Assembly (NCBI GenBank): GCA_019456255.1
Contig: VRUG01000007.1
Span: forward strand, 62,001-126,000
Source of the DNA: Planctomycetota bacterium
Lineage (GTDB): Bacteria; Planctomycetota; Phycisphaerae; Sedimentisphaerales; Anaerobacaceae
Direction of reading: 5' to 3'
Length of the DNA: 64,000 bases
The translations under genes and the position numbers were made by a program. The notes under the pieces are model-generated. The model was not told where the DNA came from, did no database searches, and saw only the letters and a list, made by a program, of their open reading frames with translations. Of the stretch, positions 1 to 7,472 are shown piece after piece (positions within the stretch are counted from its first letter, which is position 1; every line of letters starts with the position of its first letter).

Positions 1-46
1 AAAGAACACTTCTTCGGAAAAACGCTTCCATCGCTTCCATTGCCAA
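1..46 (-). CDS. Possible 5' end of an unknown gene, running off the window edge
   Basis: On the minus strand a perfect AGGAGGAG ribosome binding site (54-61) lies 7 bases before a TTG (46) and 13 before an in-frame ATG (40). The frame stays open to the window edge and reads (M)AMEAMEAFFRRSVL. About 15 codons are visible, so no product can be named. The strong Shine-Dalgarno is the main support. It would be divergent from the glycosyltransferase gene at 320. Confidence 0.4.
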   Translation of the reverse strand, partial: MAMEAMEAFFRRSVL

Positions 47-185
47 TTATCGACTCCTCCTAAAATGACTTAAGTGTTTTATTAAGCTGTAATAACGCAT
101 ATATGTCCCGACCTGTAAAATCTTAACTGATGATACTGATAGTGCTGTTTCTGACACGGAGCAGTGGTAAAAAAATAAAAAAATA

Positions 186-202
186 TAGTGTATATGACAC
201 TA
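186..202. repeat. Perfect 6-bp inverted repeat, possible operator
   Basis: TAGTGT and ACACTA are separated by 5 bases in the AT-rich leader between the possible minus-strand gene and the glycosyltransferase. It could be an operator or a weak hairpin; no T-run follows. Nothing else recognisable is seen between 62 and 280. Confidence 0.3.
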
Positions 203-319
203 AAATTATTTAAATCGGACTTATATGCTTAAGTAATACAGCCCCACACACTAAGCATTAAGAATATATAAAAAAGGTAGTTGCTCACATCAACCCAGGT
301 TATTATACTTCAAAAATAT

Positions 320-1327
320 ATGAGTGAAAAACAACAATCTAACGAGAAGGTGTTGCTTGTATTCAACTGTCACGAACCATGGGTCTATCAACTCGATTCA
401 CTGGGATATAAACTCGATATAATCATTGGGCTAAAGGGTCGCTATCAGAAAACCTGGGACCAAAAGATGAGGCCTGTCCCGACCAATTCCAACTTGCTTA
501 CTTTGGAAGAGGCACAAAATTCAAAAACAAATTACTACTGTATAATAACTCATAACCTGACTGATTTACTTGATGTCAAGCACCGCCATGAGCCGCGGCT
601 TATTGTTCTGCATTCAACTCTTGAAGGAAGAATATCTGAAGAAACAGGCACGGTAGAATCTACGGAAATGAGAAATACTTTGCAGGAATATTTGACATTG
701 CTCGGAGGCCATGCTGTTGCAGGCACTGACCTGAAAGCAAAGTCATGGCAAATCACTGACGATGTGGTAAATTGCGGTGTCGATGTAAATGATTATTTGC
801 CATACTCAGGCCAAGATGCATCGGGGCTTAGAATTTGTAATTTTATTGAGAACAGAAAGAAAATTCTTTTGTGGGACCTCCACGAAAAAGCTTTTTCTGA
901 TATTCCCGTAAAACTGCTGGGGCACAATCCTGCCATACCAGATTCCACTGCTGCTGAAAATTGGGACGACCTAAAAAGAACACTGCAATCTCACCGCTTC
1001 TTTATTCATACTGCTGCCCCGAATCTCGAAGACGGTTTCAACATGGCTGTCATGGAAGCTATGGCTACCGGCATGCCCATCCTGGGAAACCACCACCGCA
1101 GCTCCCCTATCGAACACGGGGTGAATGGTTTTTTAAGTGACGACCCAGATGAACTAAACAAATATGCAAAAATACTTTTAAACGATAGAGAGTTAGCTGC
1201 GAAAATGGGACAGCAAGCGCGAGTGACTGTTGCCGAACGTTTTCCAATAAGCAAATTCAAACAGGGCCTCTTAAAATCAATAGAAACTGCTCGGCAAAAA
1301 ACTAAAAGCAGAATGGTTAACCTTTGA
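320..1327 (+). CDS. Glycosyltransferase family 4-like (GT-B fold) protein
   Basis: About 335 residues. The C-terminal half carries the GT4 donor-binding signature: an E-x8-E pattern in EDGFNMAVMEAMATG, followed by an HGVNGF turn and the usual C-terminal helix. The N-terminal half is poorly conserved, so donor and acceptor are unknown. The frame opens at a TTG (281), but AGGTAG abuts that codon with no spacing; the ATG at 320 (MSEKQQSNEK) gives a natural N-terminus although its ribosome site is weak. It is convergent with fliK and adjoins a flagellar island rich in glycosyltransferases, so a role in surface or flagellin glycosylation is plausible but inferred. Confidence 0.75.
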   Translation: MSEKQQSNEKVLLVFNCHEPWVYQLDSLGYKLDIIIGLKGRYQKTWDQKMRPVPTNSNLLTLEEAQNSKTNYYCIITHNLTDLLDVKHRHEPRLIVLHSTLEGRISEETGTVESTEMRNTLQEYLTLLGGHAVAGTDLKAKSWQITDDVVNCGVDVNDYLPYSGQDASGLRICNFIENRKKILLWDLHEKAFSDIPVKLLGHNPAIPDSTAAENWDDLKRTLQSHRFFIHTAAPNLEDGFNMAVMEAMATGMPILGNHHRSSPIEHGVNGFLSDDPDELNKYAKILLNDRELAAKMGQQARVTVAERFPISKFKQGLLKSIETARQKTKSRMVNL

Positions 1328-1358
1328 GTGTTTTCTTAAATTTATACCATCGCGTTGA

Positions 1359-1372
1359 ACTCTGCGCAGAGT
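1359..1372. repeat. Perfect 14-bp palindrome between convergent genes
   Basis: ACTCTGCGCAGAGT is a perfect palindrome in the 49-base gap between the convergent glycosyltransferase and fliK genes, 5 bases past the fliK stop. It has no loop and no T-run, so it is not a standard intrinsic terminator; it could be a dyad protein site or a weak two-way transcription stop. Confidence 0.35.
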
Positions 1373-1376
1373 AAAT

Positions 1377-3323
1377 CTATACCAGCATATTGATGAAATC
1401 TTCACTAACCTGCCAATTAGCTTTATTAGAACCGCTGTATAATTCACCACTCCTCAACTGCTCATAAGTTCCGGACCAATCCCCATTATTGTCCCTACTT
1501 GTGCTGTCAGTTGAACCTTGGTACCCTGCCTGGCCCTGCCCTTCCTGCTCAGTTGTCATTAATGACGGCTCTTTAAACGACTGCTGGTTCGACTGTTCAT
1601 TTAAAACCACCTCAACACGCCTAATTTGAACTCCCGAGTCTGTAAGGTTTCGGATTATTTCGGGAAGGGAATGTTCAATCTCATAGCGGGTTTGTGCTTT
1701 GTCCACTTCCAGTAAGCCTGTGAGTTGTCCGTCCTGCTCCTGGAATTTAATCGATACTCTTCCGAGTTCAGGCGGGTTGAGGTGGATGGTTATCTGGTTA
1801 TCACCCTGTTTCAGGGTGCTGCTTATTGATTCCTGTACCTGCTCTTTAATCCCTGCTGACAAATCCTGGGATGCAACATTAGTATTTGCCTTTGCGGTTT
1901 GAGCAGTCGATGCTGTCTGGCTTGTAACTGATAGCGGGCTATTACCGCCTGCAATTATTTGAGCAAATTCACCCGAACTTGATTGTGAGCCATTATTCGA
2001 ATCTGAATTGGTGGTGTTATTACCTGAGCTTGAATCTGTTATCACCTGAATTTCTTCTGCCTTGACATTCCCGGCAATAGGCTCACCGGCAAGACCGCTC
2101 GCCTGGCCCTTACTTTCTTCGCTGGACGATTCTGATAATGGCTGGCCGTCCTGTTGCTGCTCTGTACTCGCTTTACCTTCACTGGGTTTGTTATTTTTAA
2201 CTACCTGACTGCCCGGATCGGCAGGCATATTTTGCTGTAAATCTACAGGCTGTTCCGGTGAACTGTTTTTATCTGCTGCAACAGCAATAACATTATCGAA
2301 TACCGTATTTTTCTGTTCTACCGGCTGTTCACCAACACCCAGCTTATCTGCAACTGGTACTTGCTCACCAACCGTACCCTTTGGGGTAGTGTTACCAACA
2401 GTTTCAGATGCTGAGTTTTCTGCATTGACGGGGCTGTTTTTAGAGACTACCGTTTCATTTGTGCTTTGCATCACTGTATTTATAACTTCAGCAGATCGAG
2501 TTTCGCCTCCTACGGATTGAGTTTCGCCTCCTACGGATTGAGTTTCACCTCCTACGGATTGAGTTTCGCCCCCTACGGATTGAGTTTCGCCATTTGGAGT
2601 CTGGCTGGCCGTATCAGCTAAAGCTGTTTCCTGCCCTTTTTGTTGTGTCTCAGCCCCTACCGGTAAAACTTCTTTAAGACCAATCTCACCCTCTGATTTG
2701 GCCGGTAAACCAATTTTTATTCCGAGCTGCCCGGTTTCTGTCTCTTTTGGCGTTTTAGTTTCATCTACTTTTACCCCCAAAGCAGTAACGGGAACGGCAG
2801 CAGCATTTTCTCCCTTGGCTTCGGCAAGTAATTGGGCAAGTTCATGGCCTGCACCTTGCTCCATTTTGCTTGCGGCAGCATCCTTACTTTCTTCAACCGT
2901 TTCGGAAAAATCCTCCTTCCACTGGTCCACCACGTCTTTTGGCTTGTCAGGCACATCAGAAGCTTGATTTGGCGTCTCGGCGGGAGCTTCGCTTTGCGTA
3001 TCAGCGGGAGCTTCGCTTTGCGTATCAGCGGGAGCTTCGCTTTGTGTATCAGCGGGAGCTTGAGTCTGCGCGTCCTGGGCCTGCTGCTCAGCTATCTTTT
3101 GATCGAGAGTATTATCAAAATTCTGAGACGGCTCATTTACCGAGGTATTTTGACTGCCCGAAACTCCCTCAGTTCCAGGACTTACAGGCTCATTATCCCA
3201 ATCAGGTCTGTCAACTGCGTTGGTCGAGGGCTGATTGGAACCTGCATTGACCGGGTTTACAGGCGCACGCTGGCTGATACCAACATTATCTACGAACAGA
3301 GTTGTGGACAAACTATTTTCCAT
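1377..3323 (-). CDS. fliK: Flagellar hook-length control protein FliK
   Basis: FliK is a secreted ruler that sets hook length and switches export specificity through FlhB. The C-terminal domain is clear at about residues 510-580 (ITIHLNPPELGRVSIKFQ...), the Flg_hook fold with its conserved LNPxELG motif. The rest is low-complexity, rich in Q, E, S, T and P, as expected for an extended ruler. It holds two blocks of tandem repeats (QSEAPADT-type and GETQSVG-type). The frame extends to an ATG at 3335, but a near-perfect sigma-54 promoter at 3339-3354 would start transcription near 3328, so the ATG at 3323 (MENSLSTT) or a later codon is more likely. It is divergent from the flgB operon. Confidence 0.9.
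   Translation of the reverse strand: MENSLSTTLFVDNVGISQRAPVNPVNAGSNQPSTNAVDRPDWDNEPVSPGTEGVSGSQNTSVNEPSQNFDNTLDQKIAEQQAQDAQTQAPADTQSEAPADTQSEAPADTQSEAPAETPNQASDVPDKPKDVVDQWKEDFSETVEESKDAAASKMEQGAGHELAQLLAEAKGENAAAVPVTALGVKVDETKTPKETETGQLGIKIGLPAKSEGEIGLKEVLPVGAETQQKGQETALADTASQTPNGETQSVGGETQSVGGETQSVGGETQSVGGETRSAEVINTVMQSTNETVVSKNSPVNAENSASETVGNTTPKGTVGEQVPVADKLGVGEQPVEQKNTVFDNVIAVAADKNSSPEQPVDLQQNMPADPGSQVVKNNKPSEGKASTEQQQDGQPLSESSSEESKGQASGLAGEPIAGNVKAEEIQVITDSSSGNNTTNSDSNNGSQSSSGEFAQIIAGGNSPLSVTSQTASTAQTAKANTNVASQDLSAGIKEQVQESISSTLKQGDNQITIHLNPPELGRVSIKFQEQDGQLTGLLEVDKAQTRYEIEHSLPEIIRNLTDSGVQIRRVEVVLNEQSNQQSFKEPSLMTTEQEGQGQAGYQGSTDSTSRDNNGDWSGTYEQLRSGELYSGSNKANWQVSEDFINMLV
2498..2591 (-). 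repeat. 21-bp tandem repeat inside fliK (4 copies plus partial)
   Basis: Four units of GAGTTTCGCCTCCTACGGAT(T) on the plus strand, with single-base differences, followed by a 10-base partial unit. On the coding strand they encode a seven-residue repeat, GETQSVG. Near-identity at DNA level suggests recent expansion by slippage or unequal exchange. The unit is a multiple of three, so copy-number change keeps the FliK frame. Confidence 0.9.
2980..3062 (-). repeat. 24-bp tandem repeat inside fliK (3 copies plus partial)
   Basis: Three 24-base units beginning GCGGGAGCTTCGCTTTGCGT, nearly identical, plus an 11-base partial copy. They encode the eight-residue repeat ADTQSEAP near the N-terminus of FliK. 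Like the second block downstream, the unit preserves frame and could vary ruler length between strains. Confidence 0.9.
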
Positions 3324-3338
3324 CGTAAAAAACATTTA

Positions 3339-3354
3339 AGCAACAACTGTGCCA
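3339..3354 (-). promoter_or_regulatory. Sigma-54 promoter of fliK
   Basis: Read on the minus strand: TGGCACAGTTGTTGCT, matching TGGCAC-N5-TTGCW with exact GG-N10-GC spacing. The expected transcription start is near 3328, which lies inside the longest fliK frame and favours a downstream start codon. Confidence 0.8.
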
Positions 3355-3674
3355 ATATCTTGCCATGACTGAGCTTCCACCTCTAACTCCTTGCATACAA
3401 AGCAGATACAAGAATTAAAAAAGAATTCCGTTTTTAGACAGTCTGCATTATTCGCCCTCTAACGGCAACATATTCCATCTGAGAGGAAAGATTTTCCGCC
3501 CCTGCCCGGGAAATCCAGCCTCCATTTTGCTGGTTACGGGTGTAAAAACATACAGCCTTTGTATAGAAATTTAACGCTTTTTTACAATGCAGAAGACATG
3601 CCCGCAACACTAAAATGGCGTTTTTGACTCAAAATCAACGATTGTCATGGGAAAAACGCCGTTATTTTGCGACT
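3355..3674. other. Shared control region between fliK and flgB
   Basis: About 320 bases without a credible gene lie between the two divergent sigma-54 promoters. Apart from the 9-bp inverted repeat at 3617-3660 I see no RNA gene or terminator. The arrangement suits a common enhancer region for a sigma-54 activator serving both directions. Confidence 0.55.
3617..3660. repeat. 9-bp inverted repeat, candidate activator site
   Basis: GGCGTTTTT (3617-3625) and AAAAACGCC (3652-3660) form a perfect inverted repeat with a 26-base spacer, ending 14 bases before the flgB -24 element. AAAAACGCC recurs at 53002-53010, just before another sigma-54 promoter, which suggests an activator binding site rather than a hairpin. 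Confidence 0.5.
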
Positions 3675-3690
3675 TGGCATGATTATTGCT
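3675..3690 (+). promoter_or_regulatory. Sigma-54 promoter of the flgB operon
   Basis: TGGCATGATTATTGCT keeps the GG-N10-GC core and the TTGCT -12 block, with one change from TGGCAC. The start would fall near 3702, giving a leader of about 40 bases with TAGGAG before the flgB ATG at 3741. Confidence 0.8.
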
Positions 3691-3740
3691 TATACTCTTG
3701 GGTGCACAAGATGTGTGCGCCGGGTTTTTAGGAGAAAAAA

Positions 3741-4100
3741 ATGTCGAAAACAGTGAATGTAATTGATTTTATTGATGCTGGCATAAAAGCTGAAGGCTTG
3801 AGGCAAAAAGCTATAGCCAGCAATATCGCAAACCTACGTACACCGGGATACCGCAGATTTGACATCAATTTCAAGGAATTACTTACCAAAGCAATGGATT
3901 CCTCAGGCGCTGTCGATTTTGATAATCTCGAAGCTCAATTCTACAACCCCAAAAAAACGCCGGTTCAGTTGAATGGCAATGATGTCAACTTGGAATTTGA
4001 AGTTGGCGAGATGGTAAAAAATACCCTACGTCACAAAGCTTTTGTAATGTTGCTTGGTAAAAAATACAAACAGATCGAGATGGCTATAAGCGTCAAATAA
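3741..4100 (+). CDS. flgB: Flagellar proximal rod protein FlgB
   Basis: 119 residues, normal for FlgB. It shows the rod-family N-terminal motif (KAIASNIANLRTPGYRR, about residues 25-42) and a C-terminal helix that packs in the rod core. FlgB joins the MS ring/export gate to the distal rod and is exported by the flagellar type III system. It is the first gene of the long operon behind the sigma-54 promoter, with a good TTAGGAG site 7 bases before ATG. flgC follows after 21 bases. Confidence 0.95.
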   Translation: MSKTVNVIDFIDAGIKAEGLRQKAIASNIANLRTPGYRRFDINFKELLTKAMDSSGAVDFDNLEAQFYNPKKTPVQLNGNDVNLEFEVGEMVKNTLRHKAFVMLLGKKYKQIEMAISVK

Positions 4101-4121
4101 TTTTGAAAGGAATAAAAACAA

Positions 4122-4526
4122 ATGCAGGTTAGCGGAACTTTCGGCCCTATAGATATTGCCATTTCGGGCATACGGGCACAGGATGAGAATATTAAACTCA
4201 TTTCATCAAACGTTGCTAACGCCCAGACAACAGATAACGGCACGGGTCAGCCCTACCGAAGGGTAGAAGCCATTTTTAAAACAGACTCAGATGGTATAGG
4301 CGGTGTAATCCTTGAAAGAGCTGCTCCTGACATGAGTCCTTTTATTAAAATACAAAAACCTGGTCATCCAAACGCAGATAGCGAAGGAAATGTTTCCATG
4401 CCTAATGTCAGTTTGCCAATTGAAATGATGAATTTAACTATGGCAACGCGGGCATACCAGGCTAATACAGCTATATTAAAACGCTACCAGAAAATGGTGA
4501 ACTCTGTTCTTGAATTACTCCGTTAA
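4122..4526 (+). CDS. flgC: Flagellar proximal rod protein FlgC
   Basis: 134 residues, family length. The N-terminus (ISGIRAQDENIKLISSNVANAQTT) is the rod/hook motif, and the C-terminus (LPIEMMNLTMATRAYQANTAILK) is the conserved FlgC helix that ends in the coiled core. It acts with FlgB and FlgF in the proximal rod. Order flgB-flgC-fliE is the standard one. A GAAAGGAAT stretch lies before the ATG. Confidence 0.95.
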   Translation: MQVSGTFGPIDIAISGIRAQDENIKLISSNVANAQTTDNGTGQPYRRVEAIFKTDSDGIGGVILERAAPDMSPFIKIQKPGHPNADSEGNVSMPNVSLPIEMMNLTMATRAYQANTAILKRYQKMVNSVLELLR

Positions 4527-4542
4527 AGAAAGGATAACGAAA

Positions 4543-4860
4543 ATGATAAGCATAAATAGCATTAACTCATTATCATCGCCGGCCAATTTAGGCCTCAACA
4601 AAGCAAATGAAACTGCAACGGGTATCGGACAAAAAAACTTCTCTGAGTCCATTAAATCTATCGGCAAACAGATTTCAAATGTCGATGACCTGCAGCAAAA
4701 CGCAAATCTCTCAATAAAAGATTTATTAACAGGTAAAAATGAAGATATTACTTCGGTTGTCTCTGCTATGGCAAAGGCAGATATAAGCTTCAAAGTTCTT
4801 GTCGGCGTTAGAAATAAATTAATTGAAGCCTATAAACAAACAATGAATATGCAGGTATAA
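4543..4860 (+). CDS. fliE: Flagellar hook-basal body protein FliE
   Basis: 105 residues from the ATG at 4543, preceded by AAAGGAT. A longer frame starting at TTG 4510 would overlap flgC and is unlikely. FliE links the MS ring and export gate to the rod. The C-terminal half (DLLTGKNEDITSVVSAMAKADISFKVLVGVRNKLIEAYKQTMNMQV) carries the conserved FliE helix pair and the ending shared with rod proteins. Confidence 0.93.
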   Translation: MISINSINSLSSPANLGLNKANETATGIGQKNFSESIKSIGKQISNVDDLQQNANLSIKDLLTGKNEDITSVVSAMAKADISFKVLVGVRNKLIEAYKQTMNMQV

Positions 4861-4895
4861 AATCGCTTGAATAAATAATTAACGGGACCGATTAA

Positions 4896-6398
4896 ATGAA
4901 TTTTTTTCAAAAATTAGCCGCTGTTTGGCAAAAGGTGAGTCTGGTTCAGCGTGCTTTATTAATTTCTATTGTTATGACATTCGCTATCGGCGGTACCCTT
5001 CTTATGAATTGGGCCCAAAAACCTGATTTTAGATTACTTTACCAGGACCTTGCACCTGAAGAGGCTTCAAAAATTTCTGATAAAATCAGTGAAAAAAATG
5101 TTCCCTATGAACTTAGAAACGCTGGCAAAAGTATCTATGTACCCAAGGAAAAGGTCTATCAGCTCCGACTGGATATGGCAAAAGAAGGACTGCCTGTAGG
5201 TGATCAGGGTGGTTACAGATTATTCGATAATGAAAAAATCGGCATCAGCCCATTCGTACAGAATGTTAATTTAAAGCGGGCTCTGCAGGAAGAACTGGCA
5301 AAAAGCATTCAAATGATTGACGGCATTGCTCATGCGCGCGTACACATAGTGAGCGCTGAGCAATCTTTGTTCACATCTCAGGGGTCGGAAAAAAGTGCAG
5401 CTATTGTCCTTCGGCTAAGAGCAGGCTATCGGATCGCTACTTTAAATATAGCTGCAATCACACACCTTGTTGCTGGAAGCGTTGAAGGCCTAAACGCACA
5501 AAATGTCACTGTAATAGACAGTCAGGGCAATCTGCTCTCAAGCGGTTCTGACCAGACTTTGACCAGCGGTGCAAACACCGTTCAGGATTATAGGGAGAGA
5601 GTAGAAAACAATTTGTCAAGTAAAGTCGAAGATATGCTCGCTACTGTCTTAGGTGCCGGCCGAGCATCGGTAAAGGTAAGTGCTGTTATCGATATGACAA
5701 GCTCTGATGTTATCACTGAAACATATGACCCAAAGGGAGTGCCAACTAAAGAAGAAATCACAAGTGATTCGATAACAGGTGCCAGTACAACATCCGGTGA
5801 CGGCCAATCAATACCGGGCAGCTTAGAAAAAGGCGAAACAATTACAACGGAATTGGTTGTCGGAAAAACTATAAGAAAAGAAGTTGTTTTACCGGGTGAA
5901 ATAAAATCTTTAACCGTAGCAGCTGTTGTTGACCTCATGCCTGCTGACGCAAATGCATCTGATATCGAAAGTGGACAAGTCGCGAAGGTTATGGAAATTT
6001 CACAGGTCGAAAAACTTATCAAAAGTGCACTTGGGCTTGATACTGAAAAACTGGATTCACTGACAGTTGTAGAGGCAAGATTCAGCCGCCCTTCCCGGGC
6101 ATTTATCGGTGAAGAGGAAAGCAGCGGCTTGGATTTAATGGGAATTGTCAAAAATGCTTCTATGGGAATTATGGCAATGTGCGCATTTCTTGTACTAAAG
6201 GTATTTAGCGGAGCAAAGAAGAAGGTTGATGCCGAAGTCATAACACCTAAACTGCCTGGTGCTGCTGATTCTGCCGGCATGCTGCCTGCCGCTGCCACTG
6301 ATTCTTCAATGCTGCGAAAACAAATATCAGGTGTCATGCAGAGTAACCCGGAGCAGGCAAAGCAGCTATTTACATCATGGGTCAATGAAAAGGGGTAA
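4896..6398 (+). CDS. fliF: Flagellar MS-ring protein FliF
   Basis: 500 residues, slightly short for FliF (usually 530-580). It builds the membrane MS ring. One transmembrane helix lies near residues 18-40, followed by the ring-building YscJ/FliF domain (DFRLLYQDLAPEEASKI...) and the FliF C domain. A second helix is near 420-440, and the cytoplasmic tail (SNPEQAKQLFTSWVNEKG) is the FliG-binding segment. The DNA encoding this tail is partly copied in the fliG-fliG2 gap, a trace of a tandem duplication. fliG starts 6 bases after the stop. Confidence 0.95.
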   Translation: MNFFQKLAAVWQKVSLVQRALLISIVMTFAIGGTLLMNWAQKPDFRLLYQDLAPEEASKISDKISEKNVPYELRNAGKSIYVPKEKVYQLRLDMAKEGLPVGDQGGYRLFDNEKIGISPFVQNVNLKRALQEELAKSIQMIDGIAHARVHIVSAEQSLFTSQGSEKSAAIVLRLRAGYRIATLNIAAITHLVAGSVEGLNAQNVTVIDSQGNLLSSGSDQTLTSGANTVQDYRERVENNLSSKVEDMLATVLGAGRASVKVSAVIDMTSSDVITETYDPKGVPTKEEITSDSITGASTTSGDGQSIPGSLEKGETITTELVVGKTIRKEVVLPGEIKSLTVAAVVDLMPADANASDIESGQVAKVMEISQVEKLIKSALGLDTEKLDSLTVVEARFSRPSRAFIGEEESSGLDLMGIVKNASMGIMAMCAFLVLKVFSGAKKKVDAEVITPKLPGAADSAGMLPAAATDSSMLRKQISGVMQSNPEQAKQLFTSWVNEKG

Positions 6399-6404
6399 TA
6401 CTTA

Positions 6405-7415
6405 ATGGCACTAACCGGTAGACAAAAAGCTGCAATTCTGTTGATGAGTCTTGATGCCACGACTGCTGCTGAGCTGCTCAAGGATATTGACCCCGAAGAG
6501 GTTCAAGACATCGCTATGGAAATTGTGCAAATCGACCCAGAAGAGCAGAGCCATAAAAAGGAACAGGAGAAGGTAGTCCGGGAATTCTTTAACTCAGTTC
6601 AAAAGAAACAGGCTCCGACATTTAGTATGAAAGGTTTTTTCAGCGACATGCTCGTTAAAGCTCTTGGGAAAGAGCAAGCAGAGAAAATTCAATCTCATAT
6701 TAAAAAAGCGTCAAAACAAAAAGAGCTGTTTAAGGGCATTTGTTCGGCCAGCACGGACGAATTGGTTCTTGCGTTGGAGGGTGAACACCCGCAGACAATT
6801 GCTGTGATACTATCGGAGCTGACTCCTACTAAAGGTCAGGAGGTGCTGGTACTTTTGGACGAGGAGGCTCGTCTCAAAGCCGTGTGCAAAATGACAAATC
6901 CTGAACCGATTGGACACGTAGTAAAGCACCGGATTGCAGGTATAGTAACCAAAAAGCTGGAAAGCCTTGAAGGAGTAGAGACCGTCATCATCGCAAAACC
7001 AGGACAGCAGGACCAAAATCTGCGAAAAATTGCTCTTATGCTAAGTGGGCTTGAGAAAGAACTGCGTGACCAATTGCTTAACGAGATAACCGATAATAAT
7101 GATGAAACCGGCAAGACGGTAAAGAATTTGATGGTAACCTGGGAAGATATTCCGACGATAGCCGACAGGTCCCTGCAAGAATCGATTCGAACCGTTGAGG
7201 CAGGCAAATTAGCAATGGCACTTCACGGGGCAGATGAAGAAATTGCACAAAAGATACGCTCAAACATATCCGAGCGAATGGTTGCTATGGTTGACGAAGA
7301 AGCTTCCCTGATGCAGGAACCGCTTGAGAAAGAAGTTCTTGACGCCAGAGAAGAGGTTGTTCAGCCGCTACGGGAAGCTAATGAGGAAGGCACACTTAGA
7401 CTTGTGAGAGAATAG
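6405..7415 (+). CDS. fliG: Flagellar motor switch protein FliG (full length)
   Basis: 336 residues, normal length. FliG couples the MS ring to stator torque. It has FliG_N (about 1-105, binds FliF), FliG_M with the FliM-binding EHPQ motif at 127-130, and FliG_C (about 205-320) with the torque helix region around DRSLQESIRTVEAGKLAMALHGADEE. The usual MFVF hinge motif of the C domain appears as LMVTW here. The next gene is a shortened paralogue, so this copy is the only one that can offer the standard FliM contact. Confidence 0.95.
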   Translation: MALTGRQKAAILLMSLDATTAAELLKDIDPEEVQDIAMEIVQIDPEEQSHKKEQEKVVREFFNSVQKKQAPTFSMKGFFSDMLVKALGKEQAEKIQSHIKKASKQKELFKGICSASTDELVLALEGEHPQTIAVILSELTPTKGQEVLVLLDEEARLKAVCKMTNPEPIGHVVKHRIAGIVTKKLESLEGVETVIIAKPGQQDQNLRKIALMLSGLEKELRDQLLNEITDNNDETGKTVKNLMVTWEDIPTIADRSLQESIRTVEAGKLAMALHGADEEIAQKIRSNISERMVAMVDEEASLMQEPLEKEVLDAREEVVQPLREANEEGTLRLVRE

Positions 7416-7472
7416 AACAATGCCGCAAACACTAATTCTTCAATATTTGGCAGTGAAAAGGGATAATGCTTA
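7416..7472 (+). other. Duplication scar: fliH start fused to fliF end
   Basis: The gap between the two fliG genes joins two recognisable remnants. ATGCCGCAAACACTAATTCT at 7420 mirrors the true fliH start at 8236 (ATGCCGGAAACACTAACAAT). CAGTGAAAAGGGATAATGCT at 7451 mirrors the end of fliF and the fliF-fliG gap (CAATGAAAAGGGGTAATACT, about 6383-6402). This is the junction expected if a segment from the fliF tail to the fliH head was duplicated in tandem. The remnant forms a 17-codon frame (MPQTLILQYLAVKRDNA) that stops in TAATG, overlapping the fliG2 start by one base, so it may serve in translational coupling. Confidence 0.8.

Noticed and set aside
281-319. TTG 281 as the glycosyltransferase start
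   Set aside because: The GGTAG ribosome-like site touches the codon with no spacing; the extra 13 residues are not family-like. Kept only as an alternative.
2498-3062. Tandem repeats as a possible CRISPR array
   Set aside because: Units are directly adjacent without spacers, divisible by three and lie in a conserved reading frame.
2832-3368. 178-residue plus-strand frame over fliK
   Set aside because: Its repeats (GSFALRIS) are just the antisense reading of the fliK tandem repeats.
5588-6481. 297-residue minus-strand open frame
   Set aside because: It is fully antisense to the well-conserved fliF and runs into fliG; composition is serine/threonine-rich and no domain is seen.
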